DNA of 64,000 bases, taken from assembly GCF_002197845.1 (NCBI RefSeq), contig NZ_NIDE01000010.1:124001-188000 (forward strand), in the 5' to 3' direction. Below the pieces are notes generated by a model. That model did not search any database and had not been told where the DNA came from. It was given only the letters and a program-made list of their open reading frames with translations. The position numbers and the translations under genes are program-made. Below, piece after piece: positions 16,538 through 26,084 of the stretch (within the stretch, counting starts at the first letter, position 1; each line of letters begins with the position of its first letter). The DNA comes from Fimbriiglobus ruber (GTDB lineage Bacteria; Planctomycetota; Planctomycetia; Gemmatales; Gemmataceae).

Positions 16538-18265
16538 CTATCGACCGGCCCCGATTTCCACGGCCTGTTTCTTGGTCAACGGTCGCTCGCCGAGACTTTC
16601 GGCCGAAAGGCTCATCTGAAAGAACGCCTGCCCCGCAGCCTCAGCCGTATACGACAAGCTATAAGTCTCACTCTTGCCGGGCGACAACACGAGCGCGTCG
16701 AACGCGACGCCACCCTTCAGGTCTCGATTCGCGGGAACCGCTTTGTCGACCCGAATCTGAGGGGGCAGTTCCACCTGGAGCCGCACGTCCTTCGCCACCT
16801 CGGTACCCTGATTAGTGACGCGGACGGTCAGTGTACCCTTGCCGCCGACGGTGAGTGAAACCGGGTCGACGGAAGCCGTCCATTGCAGTGCGGCGGCGCC
16901 CTGGAAGGTCGTGACCACCTCGCGGCTCCGCTCCAACCCGCGGCCGGCGTCGGCCGTGGCGCGGACGGTGCGCGTGCCCGGGGTATTCGTCTTCAACCCG
17001 AACCGGACCATGTAAGACTGCCCCGGCTTCAGCGGGCCGCCCTCGCGGTCCGGGATGTCCCAAACGAGTTGGTCGCGGAACCGTCGTCCGCCGGTCGTCA
17101 TTTTCGTGACCGTGCAATCTTCCGGCACGGCGGCCGCGATGCGGATTTCGGCGAGGGGGAGAGTCCCGGTGTTCGTAATCTTGATCGCGTAAGGGGCGGG
17201 TTCACCCGCGCTGGCCTTGGGCGGACCCTCGAATTCCAGGGTCATGTCACCCTTGAGAACCTTGGTCGTACTCTCGGCGAGGTCGACTTCGGCCACTTCC
17301 GCACTCGTCACCTTCGACGTGGCGTACAGGTCCCCAGCCTCTTTCGCGGTGAGGCGGTATTGCACGTCGCGCTTCTCGCCGGCCCGGAGGGTGCCGATCT
17401 TCCAGATTCGCTGCTGCGGGCTCACACCCGCGTCGCTGTCCGGGTCGGACGCGAACTCGAAGCCCTTACTCACGTCCTCGACCAGTTTCACGTCCGAGAC
17501 AGAAACTCGACTCGTGTTGGTGATCTCCACTTTCACCACGAGCGGGTCGGTCTGGGCGGCCTGTTTCGGGGCGGCCTTGCGCACGACGAGCTTCGGCTTG
17601 TCCACCCGGGTCAGCACCGCCTGACCGTGTTCGAACGAAACGAACGCCTTGTTGCTGATTTCCTTGGCGTCCGGGCTGGTATTCAAAATCAAGTCAATTT
17701 CCTTCCGTTCGCCGGCCCGGAGCGTACCGATGTGCCAGGTCAACTCTTTTGGCAGGGGCGTCGCCGCCGCCGGTCGCTCCGGAACCGCCGCCGGTCGCTC
17801 CGCCGCCGCTGCTGGTCGCTCCGCCGCCGCTGCCGGTCGCTCCGGCTTCGTCATCGACAGTGCCGACGACGTGCCTTCCGCCTTGTCAGGCTTCGGATCG
17901 GTCTTGCCGCCGACACTCACCACCCCCGCCGGGATGGGGTTGCGAACGGTCACACGGTACGCGTCGGCTTGCGACGTGTTGGTGACGATGATCTTGTAGG
18001 CGACGTCTTTGCCCGGTGCGATGTGGGACGGCACGCGGACTTGAATTCGCACGACGGGTGTGGGCGGGTCGGCGACCGCAGCCGGGGGCGGCTCGTTTTG
18101 TGCGGGGCCAGCCGCCGCGGGGCCGCGCGGCTGAACGAACTGCGCGGGCATCACTTCCGGATCGACGCGCGACGGCTCGGACTCTTGCCCGAGCCCGCGT
18201 GCCGGCGAGAGTACCGCAACACCGATCAGAATCACGAAGCCGAGAGCCCGTCGCGGTTTGGTCAT
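16538..18265 (-). CDS. secreted protein with DUF11-like repeats
   Basis: About 575 residues. A signal peptide (RALGFVILIGVAVLSPARGLG) is followed by four beta-sandwich repeats of the DUF11/CARDB type, each with a NTS or TNTG motif before a DV segment (IVTNTSQADAYRV, EITNTSRVSVSDV, KITNTGTLPLAEI, RVTNQGTEVAKDV). A tandem ERPAAAA linker sits at about 143-170. Start chosen at the Met at 18265 with AAGGG upstream rather than 18286. Probably an extracellular or outer-envelope scaffold. Confidence 0.85.
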   Translation of the reverse strand: MTKPRRALGFVILIGVAVLSPARGLGQESEPSRVDPEVMPAQFVQPRGPAAAGPAQNEPPPAAVADPPTPVVRIQVRVPSHIAPGKDVAYKIIVTNTSQADAYRVTVRNPIPAGVVSVGGKTDPKPDKAEGTSSALSMTKPERPAAAAERPAAAAERPAAVPERPAAATPLPKELTWHIGTLRAGERKEIDLILNTSPDAKEISNKAFVSFEHGQAVLTRVDKPKLVVRKAAPKQAAQTDPLVVKVEITNTSRVSVSDVKLVEDVSKGFEFASDPDSDAGVSPQQRIWKIGTLRAGEKRDVQYRLTAKEAGDLYATSKVTSAEVAEVDLAESTTKVLKGDMTLEFEGPPKASAGEPAPYAIKITNTGTLPLAEIRIAAAVPEDCTVTKMTTGGRRFRDQLVWDIPDREGGPLKPGQSYMVRFGLKTNTPGTRTVRATADAGRGLERSREVVTTFQGAAALQWTASVDPVSLTVGGKGTLTVRVTNQGTEVAKDVRLQVELPPQIRVDKAVPANRDLKGGVAFDALVLSPGKSETYSLSYTAEAAGQAFFQMSLSAESLGERPLTKKQAVEIGAGR

Positions 18266-18412
18266 AGCCGTGCCCTTCACGTTCACCGCCGCGGGTCATG
18301 CCAGCCCGCGAGCGGGGATGGCATACCACGACGCGGTAAACGGGGTAAAGAGCAGTTCAAAATCTCCCGGCGCGTACTTGCGTAAAGTGGACTTCCGCGA
18401 CCGCGACAAGCA

Positions 18413-18446
18413 AAGAACCGCCGCGACTCGAGTCGCGGCGGTTCTT
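18413..18446. terminator. 34-bp perfect palindrome, bidirectional terminator-like
   Basis: Self-complementary across 18413-18446 around ACTCGAGT, ending AA/TT on both sides. It is 50 bp downstream of the 503-residue protein gene (minus strand), so it probably ends that transcript. Confidence 0.7.
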
Positions 18447-18496
18447 CGTGGTTCGACTCGTGTCGTCCGACTGGGTTCAGTTGCCGCCGCGGGGAT

Positions 18497-20008
18497 TCAA
18501 TTTGTACTGGGCGTTGTCGTTGTACAGACTGCGGGTTGGATCTTTGGGGTGTTTTGCGCGATCCAATTATTCAGCCGATCGATACTCGGGCGGGCGCCGA
18601 CGCTCTCCCGTTCTATGGGAGCAAGGACATCGCCTATGATGACGCCCGCCAGCCCTCCTACCATGCCACCCTGGGGCCGGAGTTGCAAGTTCGTCAGTGA
18701 CAATTTTCTCATTCCCGCGAGCGCGAGATTGAGCCGCGCCGCGTACACCTTCCACGGGACGGTTTTGTCCCCGATCCCGGCTAGCTTCTCGCGGACGAAC
18801 AACACCGTTCCCCGTGCGATCACGCTGAGCAATTCGTCGACGTTGAGGGCACCGGTTGGGTACAAGCTGGCCAGGCCGATGACGGCGTCGCCGATTTCCG
18901 CGGTGGTCGGGATAAAGTCGAGTGAGGCGTCGATTACGGCGATCCGGGCCAGAGTCCACGCCGGCCGAACCTCCGGCAACCCGCCCTGGCCGCCGATAAC
19001 GTCGAACCGCACCTTCGCCAGGGCGCGGATGGCCTGCCGGCGGTAATACGTCACGACGACTTCCTGGTCGTGCGTCAACGGAGCGGGGGCCGCATCGAGC
19101 TTGCCCATCGGTTGGTCGGCATTCGGAGCCGGTTGGACCGGCGGAACCGCCCCGCCCATCGGATCCTGCACCGCGGGCGCGACCGGCTTCGGCTTCGTAC
19201 TGGCGTTAATAATCGCGGCCTTGTCCGCGACGGGCGGACCCTTCAATACCAACAGTTCCAGAACCTGAACGAGCGAGATCAGATCGCGTTCGGGAATGCT
19301 GTGTTTGCCGGCGGTCAGGCCGGCTTGGGGAACCCGGATGTCGTACGCGGCGAGCAGCCCTTCGGCCGATTTCAGGGCGTAAAAGAGTAGGTCTGGTGGG
19401 GTTTCGACGGCCTTGCCACCTACTTTGTAAAACTGGTTATTGAGTATGGTCAGGACGGTCTTCGCGATCGCCGGCGCGCCCGAGCGGGCGACCTTCGCCA
19501 TGAACCGCCCGGCGTTCACGCGGATGATCGTCGGGGTTCCGGGTTTCCCGGTGAGGACCGTAACCAGCGCCTGGTCCAGGGCGGCACCGAACCCGTCGAC
19601 GTAATCCGCCTGGTCGAGGGTCAGTCGGTTCGTCCCGTCCGGAACCAACAGGTAGTGGTCAATGTCCGAGAGAACGGAGTCGAGGTTGTTGGACGCGGGC
19701 CGCGGCTTGAGTTCGCCGGTGTCGCTCGTCTGGTAATATTGAGGCTGGGTGACGGGGTAAATCAGCAACTGGGCGAAATGCTTAAACACTTCCTTATTCT
19801 TGGCCGCGTCGGGGCCGACGGTTCGGAGTTTGCCGTCGTGCAGGTCGTTCATCCGCTGGGTGTCGTCGCTGTTCGGCTGGCGGGTTTCCAGCATGAACGG
19901 TTTTAGGTCGATATTCCCGCCCTGCCCCCGCGCCGTGGCGGCGACCGCGAAGCAGGACGCGAGAATCCCGAGTGGGAGCAAAATTGGCCGGAAGGACAAG
20001 CGGGTCAT
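18497..20008 (-). CDS. secreted protein of unknown function
   Basis: 503 residues with a clear signal peptide (MTRLSFRPILLPLGILASCFAVAA) and a mostly helical body with a Pro-rich linker at about 275-310. No catalytic motif recognised. The last 14 codons look out of frame: shifting back one base at CCAAAGATCC near 18549 gives a longer, more natural tail (DPTRSLYNDNAQYKLNPRGG) ending at 18477. The ATG at 20008 is followed at once by the signal peptide. Confidence 0.75.
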   Translation of the reverse strand: MTRLSFRPILLPLGILASCFAVAATARGQGGNIDLKPFMLETRQPNSDDTQRMNDLHDGKLRTVGPDAAKNKEVFKHFAQLLIYPVTQPQYYQTSDTGELKPRPASNNLDSVLSDIDHYLLVPDGTNRLTLDQADYVDGFGAALDQALVTVLTGKPGTPTIIRVNAGRFMAKVARSGAPAIAKTVLTILNNQFYKVGGKAVETPPDLLFYALKSAEGLLAAYDIRVPQAGLTAGKHSIPERDLISLVQVLELLVLKGPPVADKAAIINASTKPKPVAPAVQDPMGGAVPPVQPAPNADQPMGKLDAAPAPLTHDQEVVVTYYRRQAIRALAKVRFDVIGGQGGLPEVRPAWTLARIAVIDASLDFIPTTAEIGDAVIGLASLYPTGALNVDELLSVIARGTVLFVREKLAGIGDKTVPWKVYAARLNLALAGMRKLSLTNLQLRPQGGMVGGLAGVIIGDVLAPIERESVGARPSIDRLNNWIAQNTPKIQPAVCTTTTPSTN

Positions 20009-20263
20009 GGAGCCACCCGGGGTGAACGGTTTCGGTCCCTAATAAGCAGAACGTGAACCCGGGACCGGCGTTGGATACGGCGAACGTGTTTTGGGCACAA
20101 AAACCGGATATTGGGTTAGAGGCTAGCAGCGGGCCACTCGTGAAGCAAGGGTCGGACTGTTCGGAGAGTGGGAATTCCGCGGGGGAGGGACGTCACGCAC
20201 GAACATGGTGGAAGTGCGGTTGTCAGCCGCCGCCCGTCCCGATACAAAGATGACACGACGAGA

Positions 20264-20338
<75 letters not shown>

Positions 20339-20372
20339 CTTTTAAGTCGATACCCCGTCAGTAGTTAGGGAA

Positions 20373-20406
20373 CCCTGACACCCCCCACACCAAGGGGGTG
20401 TCAGGG
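20373..20406. terminator. 13-bp stem hairpin between tRNA and integrase
   Basis: CCCTGACACCCCC (20373-20385) pairs exactly with 20394-20406 around an 8-nt loop. No T-run follows on the plus strand. It could be a terminator for the tRNA or an arm-type site for the integrase. Confidence 0.5.
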
Positions 20407-20469
20407 AACTCTGTCAGGAAATCACTTCCCTGGGCGTACAATGGCTGTTCCTCCACACGAGGAGACGTC

Positions 20470-21498
20470 ATGGCCCGTCCGCACAAGCCTTGGTATCGTG
20501 CCCCCCGCCAGACTTGGTACGTCGAGGTCGACGGCAAGCAAATCCCCCTCGCCAAAGGGCCGAAAGCCGCGACACAGAAGGAAGCCTACGCCGCCTTCAA
20601 CAAGCTCATGGAACACGTGGACGCTCCAGAAGGAAACGTCCGCCAAGATTCGATGATCTCGATACTCGGGCGATTTCTCGGTTGGACCAAGAAGCACAAA
20701 GCGCCCGCCACTTACGATCAGCGCCGATACTTCCTGAAATCCTTCGTCAAGTACAAGGGAGCGAGCAAGTTCCGACCGGAGAGGGTCACCGTCGATTTCG
20801 TCGAAGACTGGCTCGATTCCCATCCCAAATGGAAAGCATCTCGCCGCCACGCAATCCTCTGCCTCACCCAGGCGTTCAACTGGGCGGTAAAACGGGGAAA
20901 GCTTGCCAAGAACCCCATCACCGGCATCGACATCCCGACCCAAACGCGGACGCTCACTTACCTCACGGCCGCACAACGGAAAACCATTTACGAGGCGACC
21001 AAGGATATCGCTTTTAAGCGGCTTCTGACGGCCATGCAAGAAACCGGCTGTCGCCCGGGCGAGCTGTCCGCAGTGGAGTCGGCAAACGCCAAACTTGAAA
21101 TCGGTGTGTGGGTTCTCCCGCAACATAAGACCGGGAAGAAGACGGGTAAGCCGCGGACGGTATATTTGACCGCAGTGATGGTCGAAATGACCAGGGAACT
21201 CGCCGATAAGAACCCGACCGGACCGCTATTCCTCAACTACCGAAAGAAGCCTTGGAATCGGAACTCGATCCGGTGCCGCTTCCGCACGCTCAGGAAGCAA
21301 TTCCCCGAGTTCGGCCATTTCACGGCTTATAGCTTCCGCCGTGCATTCGTAACCGACGCCTTGGAACGCGGCGTCGACATTGCCCAGGTTGCGGAACTCG
21401 TTGGCCATACTTCGACCGATATGGTCATGCGCCATTACAACCAACTACAAGAGCGGGTCGCCCACATGCGAGAAATGGCCGAGAAGGCCACAAAATGA
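20470..21498 (+). CDS. int: tyrosine recombinase (integrase)
   Basis: 342 residues. N-terminal SAM-like core-binding domain (about 50-160), then the catalytic domain with the first Arg in QETGCRPGELSAVE, a Lys-containing hairpin, the box-II segment YSFRRAFVTDAL, GHTSTDMVMRHYNQL with the last His and the nucleophilic Tyr. The usual H-x-x-R reads Y-S-F-R, so the first His is Tyr. The ATG at 20470 follows GAGGAGA; the frame upstream to 20398 runs through the hairpin. It should integrate the island at the adjacent tRNA-Pro. Confidence 0.92.
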   Translation: MARPHKPWYRAPRQTWYVEVDGKQIPLAKGPKAATQKEAYAAFNKLMEHVDAPEGNVRQDSMISILGRFLGWTKKHKAPATYDQRRYFLKSFVKYKGASKFRPERVTVDFVEDWLDSHPKWKASRRHAILCLTQAFNWAVKRGKLAKNPITGIDIPTQTRTLTYLTAAQRKTIYEATKDIAFKRLLTAMQETGCRPGELSAVESANAKLEIGVWVLPQHKTGKKTGKPRTVYLTAVMVEMTRELADKNPTGPLFLNYRKKPWNRNSIRCRFRTLRKQFPEFGHFTAYSFRRAFVTDALERGVDIAQVAELVGHTSTDMVMRHYNQLQERVAHMREMAEKATK

Positions 21499-21508
21499 AA
21501 AAGCATAA

Positions 21509-21526
21509 GGGGCGAATAAACGCCCC
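21509..21526. terminator. convergent terminator hairpin after integrase
   Basis: GGGGCG (21509-21514) and CGCCCC (21521-21526) with an AATAAA loop. It lies in the 41 bp between the stops of the integrase and the convergent HTH gene, so it can serve both. Confidence 0.55.
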
Positions 21527-21539
21527 CTGCCTTCCCGAC

Positions 21540-21854
21540 TCAAGAGAAGTGTTCGGCAAATGTCTGCTCATCGTCTCGGGAATTTTTCTTGAGATATGCG
21601 TCGGCGGCCGCCTCCAAAATTCGGATTGTTCCCCGACCGAGGCCGACTCTGATGCTTGGGAGTTGCCCCCCTGACACGAGCGCATAGATAATCGAACGGC
21701 TCACTCGCCAGCATGCGGCGAGCTGAGCGACGGTCAGGTATGTCGGCAACTGTTTTTGCCGTTCCGTGTTCTCGTCAGTGTCGCCCTTCGGGGTCATAAT
21801 TTTAGCCGAACTATCTGCCCCGATGACGCGGCTGTACTCTTGTTTCGCTGACAA
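21540..21854 (-). CDS. excisionase-like helix-turn-helix protein
   Basis: 104 residues. The C-terminal half has the HTH_17/MerR-like fold of excisionase-family DNA-binding proteins: YLTVAQLAACWRVSRSIIYALV, then a wing region with LPSIRVGLGRGTIRI. It is convergent with the integrase, and such proteins set the direction of recombination. Start is a TTG at 21854 with GGAGG seven bases upstream. Confidence 0.75.
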   Translation of the reverse strand: MSAKQEYSRVIGADSSAKIMTPKGDTDENTERQKQLPTYLTVAQLAACWRVSRSIIYALVSGGQLPSIRVGLGRGTIRILEAAADAYLKKNSRDDEQTFAEHFS

Positions 21855-21966
21855 AATAGGTCCTCCAAGTCAGACCACTCGCTCTCCCTGGCGTTCGTTG
21901 GCTCCATCCACGTCTCACCAACACTCATGAACTTCTGAAAGCCGAAGTCCGCCTCGGCTCATCGGC

Positions 21967-22260
21967 CTATCTTTCCATGTCCCAGTCACTTTCCTTGGTG
22001 CTGTCCACCAACGTGAGTTCCACCACGTTGTCTTTGGAAACGGAGCGGGCGAAGTCGATCACGTCCCCCTCCAGGCCGTGCAGCACTTCGATGACCGGCC
22101 CCACGAACTCTTTCACTACCTCGCGAAACTCCGGTGTGAGGCCGTTCGCCTCAAGGAATTTCGAGAGCCCAACGGTGAGGTGTTCCTCGATGACGACGCT
22201 GCTGCTCAGGACTCGGCCGATCAGCTTCTCCCGCTTATCGGGAGCGGGGTTGTCGTTCAC
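21967..22260 (-). CDS. small acidic protein of unknown function
   Basis: 97 residues from GTG 22260, which overlaps the stop of the upstream gene as GTGA, implying translational coupling. Mostly helical and acidic, ending ESDWDMER. No family recognised. First of a run of small leftward island genes. Confidence 0.55.
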   Translation of the reverse strand: MNDNPAPDKREKLIGRVLSSSVVIEEHLTVGLSKFLEANGLTPEFREVVKEFVGPVIEVLHGLEGDVIDFARSVSKDNVVELTLVDSTKESDWDMER

Positions 22261-22454
22261 TTCTTCTCCCCGGTTAGTGCTGACACGAGCCATTCCGGAG
22301 GCTTGTTGAGAATCGAGCGCAAGCAGGTGAAAATCACCATGCTTAATTCGCCGTGAAGATCGGTCCCCGAGAGGGATTTAAGTTCCTCGGGGATCGCGCG
22401 AATGAGCCGGTCGGAAATTGCTTTGGCCAGAACTTCCAGCCAATCGGTGTTCAT
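22257..22454 (-). CDS. small protein of unknown function
   Basis: 65 residues, helical, with a central amphipathic stretch (ISDRLIRAIPEELKSL). Its stop overlaps the next gene by 4 nt. No recognised family; the coupling and coding pattern support it being real. Confidence 0.55.
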   Translation of the reverse strand: MNTDWLEVLAKAISDRLIRAIPEELKSLSGTDLHGELSMVIFTCLRSILNKPPEWLVSALTGEKK

Positions 22455-22476
22455 CCGAGATACCTCACGAAGTAGG

Positions 22477-22677
22477 CTAATTCGCGCTTGGTTGCGGCGG
22501 AAACGACGGCGTGGGCGTTTGTTCGATGTACGCGTAGATGCAGGTCTGAAGGTGTTCGCGGATGCGATCGTACGCCTGGGGTGCCGGTAGCATCATCAAG
22601 TTCGGCAACATGTGAAGCAGAAGAGACGCCGAGGAAGCGGCTGTGTTCTCGGCACGCTTCTCGTCGAACAGGTTCAT
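22477..22677 (-). CDS. small protein of unknown function
   Basis: 66 residues starting at ATG 22677 behind a strong GGAGG. Helical, with a Leu/Met-rich middle (LLLHMLPNLMMLPAP) and a Pro-rich tail. No family recognised. Confidence 0.5.
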   Translation of the reverse strand: MNLFDEKRAENTAASSASLLLHMLPNLMMLPAPQAYDRIREHLQTCIYAYIEQTPTPSFPPQPSAN

Positions 22678-22690
22678 AGCAACCTCCGGG

Positions 22691-23206
22691 TTACGCCAGG
22701 CAGTAACCGAGACCGAGGAGCCCGTTGTCCCATGAGGTTATGAGCGATGCCATCGTTTCGAGCGTTTTGGCGAAACGCTGCGGCGTCATGTCGGAGGTTT
22801 TGCCGTTCCCGTCGATCACGATCCGCGTCGCGTCGTCCATGTCGACTGCGATCAGTGATAAACCATCTAGCCTCAAATTCGCGGCCTCCATCGCCTCGGT
22901 CACGTGTCGGGGAAGGCAAAGTCGCGGAAACTCAATGTTGCTAAACAGACCGACAGACGACCGGTGGCCTTGGAAGGCGAGAACAGCGACGTAGGGAATG
23001 CCGAGGTAACGGTACTCGAACGTGGCTTGAGCCGGGGCGAATGAAAGTAGGCGCAGGTTGGTCACCATCGAAAGTGACTTCACCAGGGATTCAAAATTGG
23101 GCGTAACGTTTGCCGATTGTAAAGCCACGGATTGGTCAACATGTTTTTTCGCGGCTATCTCAACAACCTTGTCTATCAGGCACATTAAAAAAAATTTCCA
23201 GGTCAT
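22691..23206 (-). CDS. protein of unknown function
   Basis: 171 residues from ATG 23206 (GGAGCAAAGG upstream; the frame is open to 23266). Mixed alpha/beta with a strand-rich core (RLLSFAPAQATFEYRYLGIPYVAVLAF) and an acidic segment DMDDATRIVIDG. No known domain. It lies 14 bp upstream of the 66-residue gene, so probably the same transcript. Confidence 0.6.
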   Translation of the reverse strand: MTWKFFLMCLIDKVVEIAAKKHVDQSVALQSANVTPNFESLVKSLSMVTNLRLLSFAPAQATFEYRYLGIPYVAVLAFQGHRSSVGLFSNIEFPRLCLPRHVTEAMEAANLRLDGLSLIAVDMDDATRIVIDGNGKTSDMTPQRFAKTLETMASLITSWDNGLLGLGYCLA

Positions 23207-23292
23207 CCTTTGCTCCCTACGCGAGGGGAAATGAGAGAATATCTCTTCAAAAACGGCCCGCCCCACGGATGGAGGCGGGCGGTATGGTTACA

Positions 23293-23466
23293 TCACAGCT
23301 TCTTCAAAAAGCCTCCAAGGATGTCGATCCCACCCTTCTGGACGGTCGGGCTACTGAACGCCTTTTCAAGCAGCCAGACCGCTCCGATGGCGAGCACGAA
23401 GAAACCGACGCATCCGAGTCCGAGGATCGATTCAGCCAAGGCACCGTACAACATGCGAAACTCCAT
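23293..23466 (-). CDS. single-pass membrane peptide
   Basis: 57 residues from the Met at 23466 (the frame is open to 23508). One transmembrane helix (ILGLGCVGFFVLAIGAVWLL) then a short tail ending GGFLKKL. No family recognised. It has the size and position of an island accessory membrane protein. Confidence 0.5.
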   Translation of the reverse strand: MEFRMLYGALAESILGLGCVGFFVLAIGAVWLLEKAFSSPTVQKGGIDILGGFLKKL

Positions 23467-23682
23467 GCGAAAGCACACGAAACATTTCCGGTTACACGCC
23501 GGAAGCAACTGTATGTAAACAGCATCCTTGCCGGTCGTTTCTCATCCATTAAAAACCGTTCGTGCTATCTCGGGATAGCTGAGACATTTAGGGCGCAGAC
23601 GGCATCACAAGTTAGCAATGCCGATCGCAGAATGATCATCACCAGGAGACAGGTAAGCATGGTTCGCCTCTTGCTTGCTATT

Positions 23683-23886
23683 TCAACTCTCCATATCCAG
23701 TTCCTTGTCGCCGTGCTTCTGTTCGTAGGTTTCTCGTGGAAGTTTGTTCAACGGGGCTCCTGGTTCCGGAGCGTGTTCCGGTGACCCGAAGTAGATTTCG
23801 TTGACAGTCTGTCTGATGTCTTTGATCCCTTCTCGCCCCATAGCCGCGACCTCTCCGATGAATTCTTTCCACTTGTCTGACGCCAT
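23683..23886 (-). CDS. small charged protein of unknown function
   Basis: 67 residues from ATG 23886 behind a consensus AAAGGAGG. Helical N-terminus (DKWKEFIGEVAAMGREGIKD), then charged and Pro-rich. It ends before an AT-rich gap and lies 18 bp downstream of the four-helix membrane protein gene. No homologue recognised. Confidence 0.6.
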   Translation of the reverse strand: MASDKWKEFIGEVAAMGREGIKDIRQTVNEIYFGSPEHAPEPGAPLNKLPRETYEQKHGDKELDMES

Positions 23887-23904
23887 GCGATCCTCCTTTC
23901 AGGG

Positions 23905-24468
23905 TTAGTGATTCGGCAAATTCTTCATCAACCACGCCTGCTCTTCTCGGGCGTCTTCCACTGCTTGAATGCGGGCATTTTCTTCCATCGCGGCGTACTG
24001 ATGGGCGATGACCAAGCACACGGCGGAGAATATCAACCAGGGGCCAAGGCCGTTGCCCTGGGATTTCACATAGAACCCGGCGAAAAGTACGAGCAGCGGT
24101 TCCCACAAACGTTTGGCGATGGCATCGCCGCCCAAGAATGAAAGCCCGCTTTTCCCCATGTACCGCGAGTGAGGTCTGTATTGCCAAACCCTCCGCTTGT
24201 AGGCGTGCTTGGCTTTGTGCAGCACGTACATAACCAGCGTCAGTAACCAGAAGAACATTACCTCCGGGTAGCCCGGCGCTAGGAACAGGTAATAGAGCAA
24301 CATGGCACCCATGCCAATCACGAACTGGACGCCGAGATACCCGCCACCCATCGACCCGCCGCAGCGCAGCCAGACAGCGATAAAGACTGCGATGCACTGA
24401 GCGAATCCGATTACAAAATTCACATTGCTTTTGAAATTTTGTAGCGGCTCGTGCTTTTGTTGAGTCAT
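23905..24468 (-). CDS. multi-pass membrane protein of the island
   Basis: 187 residues from ATG 24468 with AAAGGGG upstream. Four predicted membrane helices: about 15-35, 42-65, 68-85, and two shorter ones near 125-160. The C-terminus is a charged coiled segment (MEENARIQAVEDAREEQAWL). It is immediately downstream of the TraG-like ATPase, a position often taken by membrane partners of coupling proteins; that role is inference. Confidence 0.65.
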   Translation of the reverse strand: MTQQKHEPLQNFKSNVNFVIGFAQCIAVFIAVWLRCGGSMGGGYLGVQFVIGMGAMLLYYLFLAPGYPEVMFFWLLTLVMYVLHKAKHAYKRRVWQYRPHSRYMGKSGLSFLGGDAIAKRLWEPLLVLFAGFYVKSQGNGLGPWLIFSAVCLVIAHQYAAMEENARIQAVEDAREEQAWLMKNLPNH

Positions 24469-24570
24469 ATGCACCCCTTTCGATGTTGCTTCTGTGATTA
24501 CACCCAAACGATAGGTGTTGATTTTGAGTTTCTCAATATACAGTTCGGGAAACTTGCTTCGGGAAATTTC

Positions 24571-26016
24571 CTAGAAGCGCTGCCGGAACGAGGCCTTGAT
24601 CCAGGTCTTTCCGTTACTGGCGAAGCTCCGGCCGGATTGGAATACGTAAGCCTCGACGATTCCCCGGTGGCCCTTTGCAAGTCCAAGAAATAATTCTGAC
24701 GGTAGTGCAGGTCTGAAAGCTTGGCTCCAGCTTGCGGTTACGTTGCCCTGTTGTTGGCCGAGGAAGTCGCCCACGATGTCGTAGGGCTGACTAGAACCGT
24801 TCGAGCCACCGAAAGTGACCTCCTTCACTTCACCCGCGAAGCTGGACAGCAGCTTGTTTGTTTCAGGATCTGAATTTGCACAGCCTATAACTGTCGCATG
24901 ATTACTTATCCATGCCTGGACTTGGTGTCGTGCCGCTTCACTGCTGCCTAATGCAGTGACTGCAAGCGGGATATTTTGAATCACGTTGACGCAGATACAC
25001 TTGAATTGCCGGGACTGGCTCAGGAACATCGCGTCAAGTTCGGGAACACAGAAATTTGCCGCTTCATCCGTGTAAAAAATGAAGGGTCGGCATTCACCCT
25101 TGAGGCTTCGCCGCATCGCAGCGCGTTGGAATAGGAGCTTGACGGCTACCGCTGCCCATTGTGCGGGTGGTCCGAAAACAGCCCCCGGCACGTCGAAGAT
25201 GACCAGTTTCCCCTCCCTCAACGCTTCCTCGGCAGTGAACGTCGTGTCTCCGGTAATGAGATCCGCAAAGCGATTCGAGAGCAGCTTGTCGAGGGTATTT
25301 AGAGTCACCGACTGAATGATGCTACGCGTCTTTTCTGAAAGCTCGGGCCATTCGGTACTAAACCACTCCCAGGCCATTTTGAAGTTCCGGTCGTCCGCGT
25401 GATTGATCGACGCGGCCAGAACGCACTTCGCCGCGAAGGAAGATCCCCGCCACTTCGGGTCTTTGAGCTGCTCCGGGCTATTGGGGCAGGATTGGCAAAA
25501 TTCGAGTACCTCCTGAAATCCCACGACGAGACTGGCCATCTGGAGGATGGACATCGCGTAGCCCATCTGGCGTTCCGAAGACTCCGGCCAGTAGCTGTCT
25601 GAACTGGTCCGCTGTCGGTTCCTGTTTGCGGCTTCCATGATGACGCCGAGGAGGGCCTTCGCGCTCTCCACCCCACCCCCTTTCGCGTTGAGTTCGGAAT
25701 CCAGTAAATTCATCCGCCACCGACCACCGGGTGTCACGTGAATTACGTCAGACAGCCGACCCGTTTGGCGAGCGTAAGCGATGTGCCGAGCCCCCTCATC
25801 GGGTTTTTGACACAGGATTAAGGCACCAGGACGGGACGGATGGCAATAAAGCCCCAAGGCCAGGTTCGAGCAAATACCCGTTGTCTTTCCAGAGCCGATC
25901 ATCCCGCTGATGAAAATGTTCGAGCAGCATTGCGGCTGAGTGATCCAGTCTCGTGGGGTGAGCCGGAGGACTGCGTCACGTGGTCGGCTACCAGGAAGGC
26001 GAAAGAAGTCGAACAT
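24571..26016 (-). CDS. TraG/VirD4-like ATPase (putative DNA coupling protein)
   Basis: 481 residues. Walker A GMIGSGKTT (38-46), a Walker B-like FIFYTDEAANF about 270 residues later, and the all-alpha insert typical of VirD4/TraG and TraD ATPases (SDSYWPESSERQM). Coupling proteins are ring hexamers that move relaxase-bound DNA to a transfer channel. The N-terminal membrane anchor found in VirD4 is missing, so a separate membrane partner would be needed; the adjacent four-helix protein is a candidate. No relaxase was recognised nearby. Confidence 0.75.
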   Translation of the reverse strand: MFDFFRLPGSRPRDAVLRLTPRDWITQPQCCSNIFISGMIGSGKTTGICSNLALGLYCHPSRPGALILCQKPDEGARHIAYARQTGRLSDVIHVTPGGRWRMNLLDSELNAKGGGVESAKALLGVIMEAANRNRQRTSSDSYWPESSERQMGYAMSILQMASLVVGFQEVLEFCQSCPNSPEQLKDPKWRGSSFAAKCVLAASINHADDRNFKMAWEWFSTEWPELSEKTRSIIQSVTLNTLDKLLSNRFADLITGDTTFTAEEALREGKLVIFDVPGAVFGPPAQWAAVAVKLLFQRAAMRRSLKGECRPFIFYTDEAANFCVPELDAMFLSQSRQFKCICVNVIQNIPLAVTALGSSEAARHQVQAWISNHATVIGCANSDPETNKLLSSFAGEVKEVTFGGSNGSSQPYDIVGDFLGQQQGNVTASWSQAFRPALPSELFLGLAKGHRGIVEAYVFQSGRSFASNGKTWIKASFRQRF

Positions 26017-26084
26017 TGGATACCTCGGTGCGTGGGGGAACGGGGCCGCGCGGAGGCGGCCGTCGTTCGTTGATTGGGAATGTG

